Program-made: the position numbers and the translations under genes
The notes under the pieces: generated by a model
Database searches by the model: none
Told to the model about the DNA's origin: nothing
What the model saw: only the letters and a program-made list of their open reading frames with translations
Shown here: positions 29,893 to 37,627 of the stretch, piece by piece
Position numbering within the stretch: position 1 is the stretch's first letter
Layout of the letters: every line of letters begins with the position of its first letter
Assembly (NCBI RefSeq): GCF_004362515.1
Contig: NZ_SNXU01000001.1
Location: 6,386,001 to 6,450,000, forward strand
DNA from: Actinokineospora alba
GTDB lineage: Bacteria; Actinomycetota; Actinomycetes; Mycobacteriales; Pseudonocardiaceae
Reading direction: 5' to 3'
DNA: 64,000 nucleotides

Positions 29893-30911
29893 CGGGAAGC
29901 TCCCAGCGCGGTCAGCGGGTCGACGGTGGTGACGCGGCGGACCGCTATCGCGGCGCCTGATAAGCCGACGCCGATCATCAGGGCCAGGGGGATCAAGACG
30001 GTGCCGCTGTCGACGACGAACGGGACCGCCTCGCGCGCCAGGAGGCCCAACCCGGTCGCTGCCGCCGCACCGGTGACAGTGCCGAGCACCAGCACCACGG
30101 CGGCCTGCCCCAGGGCATCCCGCAGGAGGTAGCCGCGGGAGGCACCCATGGCGCGCACGACGGCGAGGTCGGGGGTGCGCTGCATGGTCCAGACGGTGAA
30201 GAACGCGCCGACGACCAGGGCGGAGACGACGAGCAGCAGCACCCTGATCATGGTCAGCGAGCCCTGTTCCGCGGCATACCCGCCGACGGCGTCGTATGCC
30301 TGCTCCCTGGTCAGCACCCGCGTCCCGGTGGCGGCGCCGATGGCGGCGGGGTCGCCTGCCAGGTCCACCAGGACGCCGGTGAGGCTGTCGGTGCGGGCGA
30401 TCTTGTGCCAGGTGTCGATGGCCGTGTGCACCACCGGAAGGTGGCTGAACGACGTCTCGTCGCCGGCCGCGGCCACGATCAGCCGGTGACCGCCGAGTTC
30501 GACCTCGGTTCCCGGGGCCAGACCGAGACTGTCGGGAACGCGCACTTGGTCGGGCGGGAGCGAATCATCGGTGCCGAACACGCTCACGGCGGCTGTCGTG
30601 TCGCCGGCGGTGAGCCTGCTCGTGCTGATGCCCAGCGGGCGGGCGGTGCGGACGCCTGGTTGGGCGCGGAGGCGGTCGACAGTGTCTGCGGGCAGGGCGC
30701 TCAGGGCGAACTGCGGATCGCTCTGGCCGGGCGGAGCGGCGAGGGCGACCTGGTCGGTGGGGAGGGCGGAGATGGCGGAGACGCTCGCCGCGCCCAGCCC
30801 CGAGGTCAGCCCAGTGAGGAGGACGACCATCAGGGTCATCAGGCCGATGACCGCGCCGAGCAGCGCGAATCGGCCTCGGGCGAAGCGGAGGTCTCGCAGG
30901 GCGATGAACAT
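29889..30911 (-). CDS. FtsX/MacB-type ABC permease
   Basis: A 340-residue permease with one N-terminal helix (about 16-40), a 170-residue extracytoplasmic domain (ALPTDQVALAAPPGQS; SLPPDQVRVPDSLGLAPGTEVELG) and three C-terminal helices with the FtsX block FFTVWTMQRTPDLAVVRAMGASRGYLLRD. This is the MacB/LolC topology used in lipoprotein or peptide transport and in envelope-stress responses. It lies 134 bp from the divergent histidine kinase start, so both promoters fit between. Confidence 0.9.
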   Translation of the reverse strand: MFIALRDLRFARGRFALLGAVIGLMTLMVVLLTGLTSGLGAASVSAISALPTDQVALAAPPGQSDPQFALSALPADTVDRLRAQPGVRTARPLGISTSRLTAGDTTAAVSVFGTDDSLPPDQVRVPDSLGLAPGTEVELGGHRLIVAAAGDETSFSHLPVVHTAIDTWHKIARTDSLTGVLVDLAGDPAAIGAATGTRVLTREQAYDAVGGYAAEQGSLTMIRVLLLVVSALVVGAFFTVWTMQRTPDLAVVRAMGASRGYLLRDALGQAAVVLVLGTVTGAAAATGLGLLAREAVPFVVDSGTVLIPLALMIGVGLSGAAIAVRRVTTVDPLTALGASR

Positions 30912-31045
30912 GTGTCAACCGTGCCGTGGCTTGGGGCGTGGGGCATCGGTCGAGAGTTCAGGATCGGGGCATCGAACGAAGCGGAGGAAACTCAATCAAA
31001 AGTTGCAGGCGCCCCCGCCGACAGCCCATTAACGTTGAGTCCGAC

Positions 31046-32170
31046 ATGGACACGACACCGAACGCCACCATGACCGTGCTGCGCAGGGCCCAGCACGTGC
31101 TTTTCGCCGTCCTCGTGATCGTCGCGGCCGTGCGGACCGCGCAGAGTGGCTCACCGTGGGTGGGCGCGCTCGGCGGTGCCGGGCTCATCGCCTGGTACGC
31201 GCTCGGCCCGCTGACGAAGGCGCGGATGTGGTGGCTCGGCGTACTGGTCGCGGGCTGGATCGCCCTGAGCGTCTACGGCGCCGACTGGGTGTGGGTGGCG
31301 TTTCCACTGTTCTTTCTGTGCCTGCGCGTGCTGCCCACGCCGGTGGGCCAGGTCGCGGTAGGAGCGCTCACCTTGTTCGCCGCGGCCGGATTCATGTGGC
31401 ACCGGGGCTCGCTCGACGTGGCCGCCCTCGTCGGGCCGGTGATCGGCGCGGCCGTCGCGATCGTCATGACCGCCGTGTACGACACGATGCGCGCCGACGC
31501 CGCCGCTCGTGCCGAACTGCTCCAGGAATTGCTTGCCGCACAAAAGGAACTGCGGGAGAGCGAGCGCCGGGCCGGTGCGGTGGGCGAGCGGGAGCGCCTG
31601 GCCCGCGAGATCCACGACACGATCACCCAGGGCCTGACGAGCATCGTATTCCTCTTACAGGCGGGCGGTCGCACGCATCTGTCCACGGCACTGAGCACCG
31701 CGCAGTCGAGCCTTGAGGAATCCCGCAGGCTGATCGCCGCGCTGGCTCCCGCCGAGTTGAACGGCCGCCCGCTGGCCGACGCGCTGAAGCGAGTCGCGGA
31801 CGACTCGATGCGGGTGGGCCTGGACACCGCGCTGGTGGTCGACGGCACCCCATACCGGCTGCCGACCTCCACCGAGGTGGCGCTGCTGCGCGTCGCCCAA
31901 GGCGCGCTTGCCAACGTCCGCGTCCACGCCCGGGCGAGCCACGCGCGGGTCACCTTGACCTACCAGCCCGACAAAGTCCGCCTCGACGTCGCCGACGACG
32001 GCCATGGTTTCGACCCGCACGAGCCTCCGGTGGGCAAGGGATCCGGGATCGGCCTGTCGTCGATGCGTGGCCGCCTCGGCGAGGTCGGCGGCATCCTGGT
32101 CGTCGAGTCGACCCCGGGCGAAGGCAGCGCGCTGAGCGCGATCGTGCCCGCCACGGAGGTACCCGCATGA
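31046..32170 (+). CDS. Sensor histidine kinase, HisKA_3 type
   Basis: A 374-residue kinase from ATG 31046; earlier in-frame codons have no ribosome binding site. Four to five short hydrophobic helices fill residues 13-145. A coiled coil (LLQELLAAQKELRESERRAG) leads to the acceptor His190 in REIHDTITQGLTSI. The ATPase part has GALANVRVHARASHA and GSGIGLSSMRGRLGEVGG. It diverges from the FtsX-type ABC genes and is linked to its response regulator through a short ORF at 32167-32298. Confidence 0.92.
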   Translation: MDTTPNATMTVLRRAQHVLFAVLVIVAAVRTAQSGSPWVGALGGAGLIAWYALGPLTKARMWWLGVLVAGWIALSVYGADWVWVAFPLFFLCLRVLPTPVGQVAVGALTLFAAAGFMWHRGSLDVAALVGPVIGAAVAIVMTAVYDTMRADAAARAELLQELLAAQKELRESERRAGAVGERERLAREIHDTITQGLTSIVFLLQAGGRTHLSTALSTAQSSLEESRRLIAALAPAELNGRPLADALKRVADDSMRVGLDTALVVDGTPYRLPTSTEVALLRVAQGALANVRVHARASHARVTLTYQPDKVRLDVADDGHGFDPHEPPVGKGSGIGLSSMRGRLGEVGGILVVESTPGEGSALSAIVPATEVPA

Positions 32171-32298
32171 CGCGGCCCCGGCAACTACCCAGACCCGGAC
32201 CGGCCGTGGATGGTGCGGTTGTCGGTGAGCGCCAGGTCGGTGCCGGTCGTGCTCGCGTGCGAGAGCCGCGCGGTGGGCGGGGTGTTCGCCTGCCATGA
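32167..32298 (+). CDS. 43-codon ORF bridging the kinase and response regulator genes
   Basis: The ATG at 32167 overlaps the kinase stop in ATGA, and the TGA at 32296 overlaps the response-regulator ATG at 32295 in ATGA. The frame is open throughout (MTRPRQLPRPGPAVDGAVVG..., Arg/Gly/Val-rich, no domain). This exact fit at both ends suggests a translational coupling leader rather than a functional peptide. It could also be chance in GC-rich DNA. Confidence 0.35.
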   Translation: MTRPRQLPRPGPAVDGAVVGERQVGAGRARVREPRGGRGVRLP

Positions 32299-32915
32299 TC
32301 CGGGTGCTGCTCGTCGACGACCATCCCATTGTCCGCACTGGGTTGCGGACGGCGCTCGCCGGGGTCGACGGGGTCGAGTTGGTCGCCGAGGTGGCCACCG
32401 GCGAGGAGGCTGTCGCCGTGACGGAACGGCTGCGGCCGGATGTGGTGCTGATGGACCTGCAGCTCGGGCCGGGCATCAACGGCGCCGAGGCGACCCGGCG
32501 GATTCGGGCGCTGCCTGATCCCGCGCGGGTTCTTGTGCTCACCACTTACGACAGTGAGGCCGACATCCTCGCCGCGATCGAGGCCGGGGCCACCGGGTAC
32601 CTGCTCAAGGACACCGACCCCGCAGCCCTGGTGCCCGCCATCCGCACGGCCGCGCGCGGTGAGACCGTGCTCGCGCCGAATGTGGCGTCTCGGCTGGTGG
32701 CCCGCTTTCAGGCCCCGGCGCAGTCGCTGACGCCGAGGGAAATCGCGGTGCTGCAACTGGTGGCGGACGGCCACAGCAACAAGGCGGCCGCCCGGGCACT
32801 GTTCGTCACGGAGGCGACGGTGAAGTCACACCTGGTGCAGGTCTTCATGAAACTCGGGGTGGACAGCCGCACGGCGGCGGTGTCGGCGGCCCGCCTCCGC
32901 GGCCTCGTGCGCTGA
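32295..32915 (+). CDS. LuxR-type response regulator (NarL family)
   Basis: A 206-residue regulator with acidic pair DD (8-9), phospho-acceptor Asp54 (VVLMDLQLGPG), KDTDPAALVPAI after the beta-5 Lys, and a LuxR HTH (LTPREIAVLQLVADGHSNKAAARALFVTEATVKSHLVQVFMKLGV). It partners the upstream kinase and probably controls the divergent ABC genes. GTG codons upstream in frame are possible but the ATG is in the normal family position. Confidence 0.93.
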   Translation: MIRVLLVDDHPIVRTGLRTALAGVDGVELVAEVATGEEAVAVTERLRPDVVLMDLQLGPGINGAEATRRIRALPDPARVLVLTTYDSEADILAAIEAGATGYLLKDTDPAALVPAIRTAARGETVLAPNVASRLVARFQAPAQSLTPREIAVLQLVADGHSNKAAARALFVTEATVKSHLVQVFMKLGVDSRTAAVSAARLRGLVR

Positions 32916-32939
32916 TCAGAAACGATCGCCGCCCGGCTG

Positions 32940-32970
32940 AGTGACGACCATCAACCGTCACTAACAGTGA
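32940..32970. promoter_or_regulatory. Cluster of three inverted AGTGA/TCACT half-sites
   Basis: AGTGACG (32940-32946) pairs with CGTCACT (32956-32962) over 9 nt, and TCACT (32958-32962) pairs again with AGTGA (32966-32970) over 3 nt. It lies 25 bp after the response-regulator stop and about 235 bp before the ROK gene. It is either an operator cluster for the downstream locus or a weak terminator. The remaining bases to 33203 show no gene. Confidence 0.35.
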
Positions 32971-33203
32971 TCGCGCCGATCCTGGATCGACCTCCGCGAA
33001 GCGGGTAGGAATCCACGCCCCGACCCCTTGCTGAGAGAGCACCGGTTCACCCGGTCCATTTGAGGTGGGTTGACCCTCTTCCGGCACACCGCGAACAAAC
33101 CCGGAAAACCCAGTTCAGCGGCCCCTTGACGCCCCATTTCGGGCCACATACGATCCTCGCCCAACGGGTAACGACAGTGACCGATCAAAGTAGGTGGACA
33201 TCG

Positions 33204-35768
33204 GTGGCGGATGAATTCCGGGTCGATCGCCGCGGCACGAAGCAGTCGCTTCGGGCCCGGAACCTCGCGCTTGTGCTACAGAGCGTGGCGGCGGGCGACG
33301 GTGTGGTGAGTCGGGCGGACATCCGCCGGTCCACCGGGCTGCCCTCAGCCACCGTCTCCGAGGTCGTGGGCGATCTCGTGGCCAGGCGGGTCGTCCGCGA
33401 GGTGGGCCAGGCCCGCTCCAGCGGCGGCAAGCCCGCCACCCTGCTCGCCCTCGACCGCGACCACCACCTGTTCATCGGCGTCCACATCGGACGCAGCCAG
33501 ATCGTCGCCTCGCGGGTGACGTTGGGTGGGCGCATCCAGGAGTCCGTGCGGATCGCCTACAACCCCACCGACAACCCGATCCCGCCCGCCGCGGAAGCCG
33601 TCGCGCGGCTCACCGCCACGGCCGTCGGCTCCATCAGCTCCATCGGGCTCGCCACCCCCGGCATCGTGACCAGCGAGGGCGTGCTCACCCAGGCGCTGAA
33701 CTACGGGTGGTCGATGATGCCGTTCGGCGAGCAGCTCTCCCAGGCCTGCGGCGGGCTGCCGGTGCACGTGATCAACGACAGCAACGCGGTGGCGCTGTCC
33801 GAGGTCGTGTTGTCCGACCGGTCCCGAGTCAGCCTCGTCCTGCTGTGGCTCGGCACCGGCATCGGCGCGGGCATCGTGCTGGAGGACCGGCTCTACGAAG
33901 GCCACGGACACCGCGCGGGCGAGATCGGGCACATCGACACCGGCACGGACGCCCTCTGCGTCTGCGGCCGCACCGGCTGCCTGGAGGCGGTCGCGGGCCT
34001 GTTCGCGATCGTCGGTGACGCCGACGCGGCCACCGTCGACGACTTCGTCCGCGGCCGCCCGAACACCCACGCCGCCCGCGCGCTGGCCCACCGGGTCCAG
34101 CGCGCCGCCAGGGAACTGGCGCGGCTGGTCTCCACCCTCGCGGCCACGCTCGACGTGGCCGACTTCATCGTCGGCGGGCCGCTGGTCACCCACGCCATCG
34201 GACCCGCCGTGCTGGCCGCGGTCAACGACGAACTGTCAGCCAGAACCGTGCCGGGATTCTCCACGGTGCGGGTCGAGTTCTCCGAGTTCGGCGGCTACGA
34301 CGTGGTGATCGGCGCCGCCGCCCACGCCATGTGCCAGGAGCTCGGAGTCATGGTCACCCTTCCGGACGCTGTTTCGGATGGTTCGGCGCCTTCGTCGGGG
34401 AGGCCCAATGAGGAGGAAGAAATGGCCTTGTCCCAACACTTCCGCCAGCGCGCGACAGCTGTCGCGCTGGCGGCGTCCTTAGCGACGGCCGGATGTGGCG
34501 CCGCGGACGGCGACTCGCTGGTCGTCGAGGTGTGGACGCACGAGTTCGCCCCGCTGCAGAAAGCCCTGCAGGAGAAGTGGATTCCCGAGTACGAGAAGGC
34601 GAATCCCGGCACCAAGATCAAGCTGACGTCGATTCCGTTCGCCGGTGTCGTCTCCTACGACTCCAAGCTGCTCTCCGCCCTGTCGTCGGGCAAGGGCCCG
34701 GATGTGTGGGACATGGGCGACTGGAACTACGACTCGTTCCACAAGGGCGGCTATCTCGAGCCCATCGACCCGACGGCGTTCGGCTACGCCTCGGACAAGG
34801 AGCTCATCGATTCCTACCAGCCCGGCGCGACCAAGGCCGTCGAGCGGGACGGCAAGCTGGTCGGGCTGTTCTCCGAGTTCAACACCCTCAACCTGTTCTA
34901 CAACACCGAGGTCTTCGCCCAGGCGGGCATCCCGGCGCTGCCCGCGGACAAGCCCGTCTCCTGGGAGCAGCTCGGCGAGATCGGCAAGAAGCTGCGGGTC
35001 GAGAACAACGGCAAGGTCGAGCGCACCGGCTTCCAGTTCGGCTTCTTCGCCAACTTCCGCTCCCCGCAGTGGTACGCGCAGAACTTCTACACCCTCATGC
35101 GCCAGTACGGCCAGGACGACCTCTACGTCGACGGCAAGCCCGCCGCGACCACGGAGCCGGTCGTCAAGGCGTTCAAGCTGATCCACGACTACACCTTCCA
35201 GTACAAGGCCTACGACCCGACGTTCCTCAACAACTGGTTCGCCGACGTGCCGCAGGGCCGTGCGGCGATGGTGCAGGCCGGAACCTGGTACCCGGCCTCG
35301 GCCAAGGAGTCCAACCCGAACTTCAAGTTCGCGGTCGCGCCCAACCCGGTGGTCGACCCGGACGACCCGAGCACGTACCAGAACATCTCGTGGCTGTGGG
35401 GCTGGTCGGTCAACGCCAAGAGCCCGACACCGCAGAAGGCCGCCGCGCAGAAGTTCCTCGCGTTCATCCTGGGCAAGAAGGGCGAGACCGCCCAGGCCGC
35501 CTACTGGTTCGAGAAGGCTGGTTTCCTCCAGCCCAGCAAGGCTTTCCTGGAGTCGGACGCCTACCGCGCCGCGCTCAAGGAGTCGCCGTGGCTGCAGCTG
35601 TGGATCGACGCGTTCAACAAGTACAAGATCGCGCCCGTGCAGCACAGCTACGACGAGCCGGGGGCCGCGCTCGTGCGGGCCATCGACCGGGTCATCTACG
35701 ACAAGGCCACCCCTGAAGCCGCGGCCCAGTCCCTGCAGCAGGAACTGAGCAGGCTCGACAGCCAGTGA
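33204..35768 (+). CDS. ROK-family regulator whose frame continues into an ABC binding protein
   Basis: GTG 33204 (AGGTGG 6 nt upstream; GTG 33177 is an alternative) opens an 854-codon frame. Residues 1-65 are a winged HTH (RRGTKQSLRARNLALVLQ; VSRADIRRSTGLPSATVSEVVGDLV). Residues 85-390 are a ROK sugar-kinase-like domain with VINDSNAVALSE (Asp192) and the zinc motif CVCGRTGC (Cys252, 254, 259). ROK repressors of this kind respond to sugars. After the usual ROK C-terminus (VIGAAAHAMCQELG) there is no stop: 20-odd low-complexity residues lead in frame into the lipoprotein signal of a solute-binding protein at residue 407. Either the repressor reads through into the binding protein, or a base is missing. 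TGA occurs in another frame at 34409. The ROK assignment is firm; the fusion is unproven. Confidence 0.75.
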   Translation: MADEFRVDRRGTKQSLRARNLALVLQSVAAGDGVVSRADIRRSTGLPSATVSEVVGDLVARRVVREVGQARSSGGKPATLLALDRDHHLFIGVHIGRSQIVASRVTLGGRIQESVRIAYNPTDNPIPPAAEAVARLTATAVGSISSIGLATPGIVTSEGVLTQALNYGWSMMPFGEQLSQACGGLPVHVINDSNAVALSEVVLSDRSRVSLVLLWLGTGIGAGIVLEDRLYEGHGHRAGEIGHIDTGTDALCVCGRTGCLEAVAGLFAIVGDADAATVDDFVRGRPNTHAARALAHRVQRAARELARLVSTLAATLDVADFIVGGPLVTHAIGPAVLAAVNDELSARTVPGFSTVRVEFSEFGGYDVVIGAAAHAMCQELGVMVTLPDAVSDGSAPSSGRPNEEEEMALSQHFRQRATAVALAASLATAGCGAADGDSLVVEVWTHEFAPLQKALQEKWIPEYEKANPGTKIKLTSIPFAGVVSYDSKLLSALSSGKGPDVWDMGDWNYDSFHKGGYLEPIDPTAFGYASDKELIDSYQPGATKAVERDGKLVGLFSEFNTLNLFYNTEVFAQAGIPALPADKPVSWEQLGEIGKKLRVENNGKVERTGFQFGFFANFRSPQWYAQNFYTLMRQYGQDDLYVDGKPAATTEPVVKAFKLIHDYTFQYKAYDPTFLNNWFADVPQGRAAMVQAGTWYPASAKESNPNFKFAVAPNPVVDPDDPSTYQNISWLWGWSVNAKSPTPQKAAAQKFLAFILGKKGETAQAAYWFEKAGFLQPSKAFLESDAYRAALKESPWLQLWIDAFNKYKIAPVQHSYDEPGAALVRAIDRVIYDKATPEAAAQSLQQELSRLDSQ
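34422..35768 (+). CDS. CUT1 sugar-binding lipoprotein
   Basis: A 448-residue protein with its own strong start: GAGGAGG lies 5 nt before ATG 34422. The signal peptide (MALSQHFRQRATAVALAASL) ends at ATAGC, lipidation at Cys25. The mature part is a family 1 extracellular solute-binding protein (VVEVWTHEFAPLQKAL; LFSEFNTLNLFYNTEVFAQAGIP; AAMVQAGTWYPAS; WLWGWSVNAKSPTPQKAAAQKFLAFILG). It should bind an oligosaccharide released by the neighbouring GH20/GH2 enzymes and hand it to the two permeases downstream. It lies inside the continuing ROK reading frame, but independent initiation here is the likely main route. Confidence 0.88.
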   Translation: MALSQHFRQRATAVALAASLATAGCGAADGDSLVVEVWTHEFAPLQKALQEKWIPEYEKANPGTKIKLTSIPFAGVVSYDSKLLSALSSGKGPDVWDMGDWNYDSFHKGGYLEPIDPTAFGYASDKELIDSYQPGATKAVERDGKLVGLFSEFNTLNLFYNTEVFAQAGIPALPADKPVSWEQLGEIGKKLRVENNGKVERTGFQFGFFANFRSPQWYAQNFYTLMRQYGQDDLYVDGKPAATTEPVVKAFKLIHDYTFQYKAYDPTFLNNWFADVPQGRAAMVQAGTWYPASAKESNPNFKFAVAPNPVVDPDDPSTYQNISWLWGWSVNAKSPTPQKAAAQKFLAFILGKKGETAQAAYWFEKAGFLQPSKAFLESDAYRAALKESPWLQLWIDAFNKYKIAPVQHSYDEPGAALVRAIDRVIYDKATPEAAAQSLQQELSRLDSQ

Positions 35769-35773
35769 GACCC

Positions 35774-35808
35774 GGCGCCGCCCGGTGACTCGCACCCCGG
35801 GCGGCGCC
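35774..35808 (+). terminator. Intercistronic hairpin between binding protein and permease
   Basis: GGCGCCGCCCGG (35774-35785) pairs perfectly with CCGGGCGGCGCC (35797-35808), 12 bp with an 11-nt loop, starting 5 nt after the binding-protein stop. Same position as the hairpin after malE, consistent with partial termination or mRNA protection. Confidence 0.65.
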
Positions 35809-35837
35809 TTCCCTGGCCACGCCGTGAAAGGCCCACC

Positions 35838-36719
35838 ATGCTCCGCAACCGCGAACTCCGCGTCGCCGCCGTCTTCATCTCCCCCGCCATCCTGTTCTTC
35901 CTGGTCTTCTGGGCCGCGCCGGTGCTGCTGGCCCTGTACTACTCCTTCACCGACTGGCAGGTCGGGCAGGACGAGACGTGGACCGGCGTAGCCAACTACG
36001 CGAAGCTGCTGTCAGATCCCCAATTCCACACCGCGGTACTCGCCTCGATGTCGATCGTCCTGATCGTCATGGCGGTGAGCCTGGTGCTCGCGCTCGGTGT
36101 GGCGATCGTGCTGGCCGACCCGCGCATCCAGGCGGGCAGGCTGTGGCGGGTCTCGGTGATCGTCCCGGTCGTGACCGACTGGGTGGCGACCGGACTGGTG
36201 TTCCAGCTGTTCTTCCTGCCCAACCAAGGGGTTCTGGCCTCGTTCGGCCAGTCACTCGGCATCGACGCGCTCAACAGCGTGCGCTGGACGACCGACGCGG
36301 GCCTGGCGCCGTGGGCGATCGCGATCTTCGTGATCTGGAAGCAGACCGGCCTGTACGCGATCTTCTTCCTGGCCGGCCTCAAGGGCATTCCCGGCGACAT
36401 CCTCGAAGCGTCCAAAGTGGATGGGGCGAACTCCTGGCAGACGTTCTGGCGCATCCGCTGGCCGATGATGACCCCGGTGACGGTGTTCGTGGTGGTGCTC
36501 GCCTTCGTGACCACGCTGGGCCTGTTCGAACCGGTCTACCTGCTCACCGGCGGCGGCCCGGCGGGCGCGACCCGAACACTCCCGCTGTTCCTCTTCGAGA
36601 ACTTCTTCACCTTCGGCAACAGCGGTTACGCGTCCGCGGCCGGCATCTACTTCCTGCTGCTGAGCCTGATGTTCACCTACGCCGCCTCCCGCATCCTCAA
36701 GGACAGGGACGAGTCATGA
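35838..36719 (+). CDS. CUT1 sugar ABC transporter permease (MalF-like)
   Basis: A 293-residue permease with six hydrophobic segments (first at about 11-31, VAAVFISPAILFFLVFWAAP). The EAA loop reads EASKVDGANSWQTFWRIRWPMM. It follows the binding-protein gene and overlaps the second permease by 4 nt (ATGA). No ATPase gene is nearby; MsiK is the likely energiser. Confidence 0.92.
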   Translation: MLRNRELRVAAVFISPAILFFLVFWAAPVLLALYYSFTDWQVGQDETWTGVANYAKLLSDPQFHTAVLASMSIVLIVMAVSLVLALGVAIVLADPRIQAGRLWRVSVIVPVVTDWVATGLVFQLFFLPNQGVLASFGQSLGIDALNSVRWTTDAGLAPWAIAIFVIWKQTGLYAIFFLAGLKGIPGDILEASKVDGANSWQTFWRIRWPMMTPVTVFVVVLAFVTTLGLFEPVYLLTGGGPAGATRTLPLFLFENFFTFGNSGYASAAGIYFLLLSLMFTYAASRILKDRDES

Positions 36720-37627
36720 CGAGCCTCGCGACGCGACCGCAGAGCACGGCCGCCCCGCAGCGCCCGAAGCGCCGGTCCGGACGCACCGGCAGCACACTCG
36801 GCCTGGCCGCGAAGTACCTGGTGCTGCTGGCGTTCACCGCGTTCAGCCTGCTGCCGCTGGCCTGGATGGTGTCCTCGGCGTTCAAGGCGCCGCAGGACGT
36901 GCTGGAGGTGCCGGTCCGCTGGATCCCCAAGGAGTGGCACCCGGAGAACTTCGTCAAGGCGCTGATGGAACCCCGGTTCACCGGCCACACGTTCCTCGAA
37001 TTTCTGATCAACAGCACGATCGTCGCCACGGTGACCGCGCTGGCCAGCGTCGTGCTGTCCATCATGGTCGGCTACGGCTTCGCCAAGTTCCGCTTCCGCG
37101 GCCGCGAGGCGTTCATGTGGACACTGCTCGGCTCGACGCTGCTGCCGTTCTCCTCCGTCGTCATCCCGCTGTACCTGGTCATCGACTCGCTGGCGCTGAC
37201 CGACACCCTCGCCGGTCTCATCATTCCCTTCGTCATCACCGGCCAAGCCGTCTTCATCTCGCGGCAGTTCATCCGCGCCATCCCCACCGCCTACATCGAG
37301 GCCGCGCGGCTCGACGGCGCGAGCGAGTGGGTGATCTTCCGGCGGATCATCGTGCCGCTGACCGGACCGGCGGTGACGACGGTGGCGGTCATGAGCTTCC
37401 TGTTCTCCTGGAACCAGTTCCTCTGGCCGCTGGTGATCACCTCCTCCCAGGAGGGCTTCACCGCACCGCTGGGCCTGTCCATGCTCGGCATGGGCAACAC
37501 CTTCAACACCGACTACAGCGTCTGGATGGCCGCGTCCACCATCGCGATCATCCCGCCGCTGGTCTTCTTCCTGATCCTGGAACGCCCCTACCTGCGCGGC
37601 CTGGAAGCCATGGCAGGAGTCAAATGA
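36716..37627 (+). CDS. CUT1 sugar ABC transporter permease (MalG-like)
   Basis: A 303-residue permease starting at the ATG overlapping the previous stop. A 28-residue basic N-terminus precedes six helices. The EAA loop is EAARLDGASEWVIFRRIIVPLTGP, and the C-terminus RPYLRGLEAMAGVK is typical of MalG proteins. It overlaps the following TIM-barrel gene by 4 nt, tying import to that cytoplasmic enzyme. Confidence 0.92.
   Translation: MTSLATRPQSTAAPQRPKRRSGRTGSTLGLAAKYLVLLAFTAFSLLPLAWMVSSAFKAPQDVLEVPVRWIPKEWHPENFVKALMEPRFTGHTFLEFLINSTIVATVTALASVVLSIMVGYGFAKFRFRGREAFMWTLLGSTLLPFSSVVIPLYLVIDSLALTDTLAGLIIPFVITGQAVFISRQFIRAIPTAYIEAARLDGASEWVIFRRIIVPLTGPAVTTVAVMSFLFSWNQFLWPLVITSSQEGFTAPLGLSMLGMGNTFNTDYSVWMAASTIAIIPPLVFFLILERPYLRGLEAMAGVK

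Noticed and set aside
33028..33060. TPP-riboswitch-like text (CTGAGAGAGCACC) upstream of the ROK gene
   Set aside because: Only the CTGAGA element resembles the consensus. The second conserved half is missing and the downstream genes are not thiamine-related.
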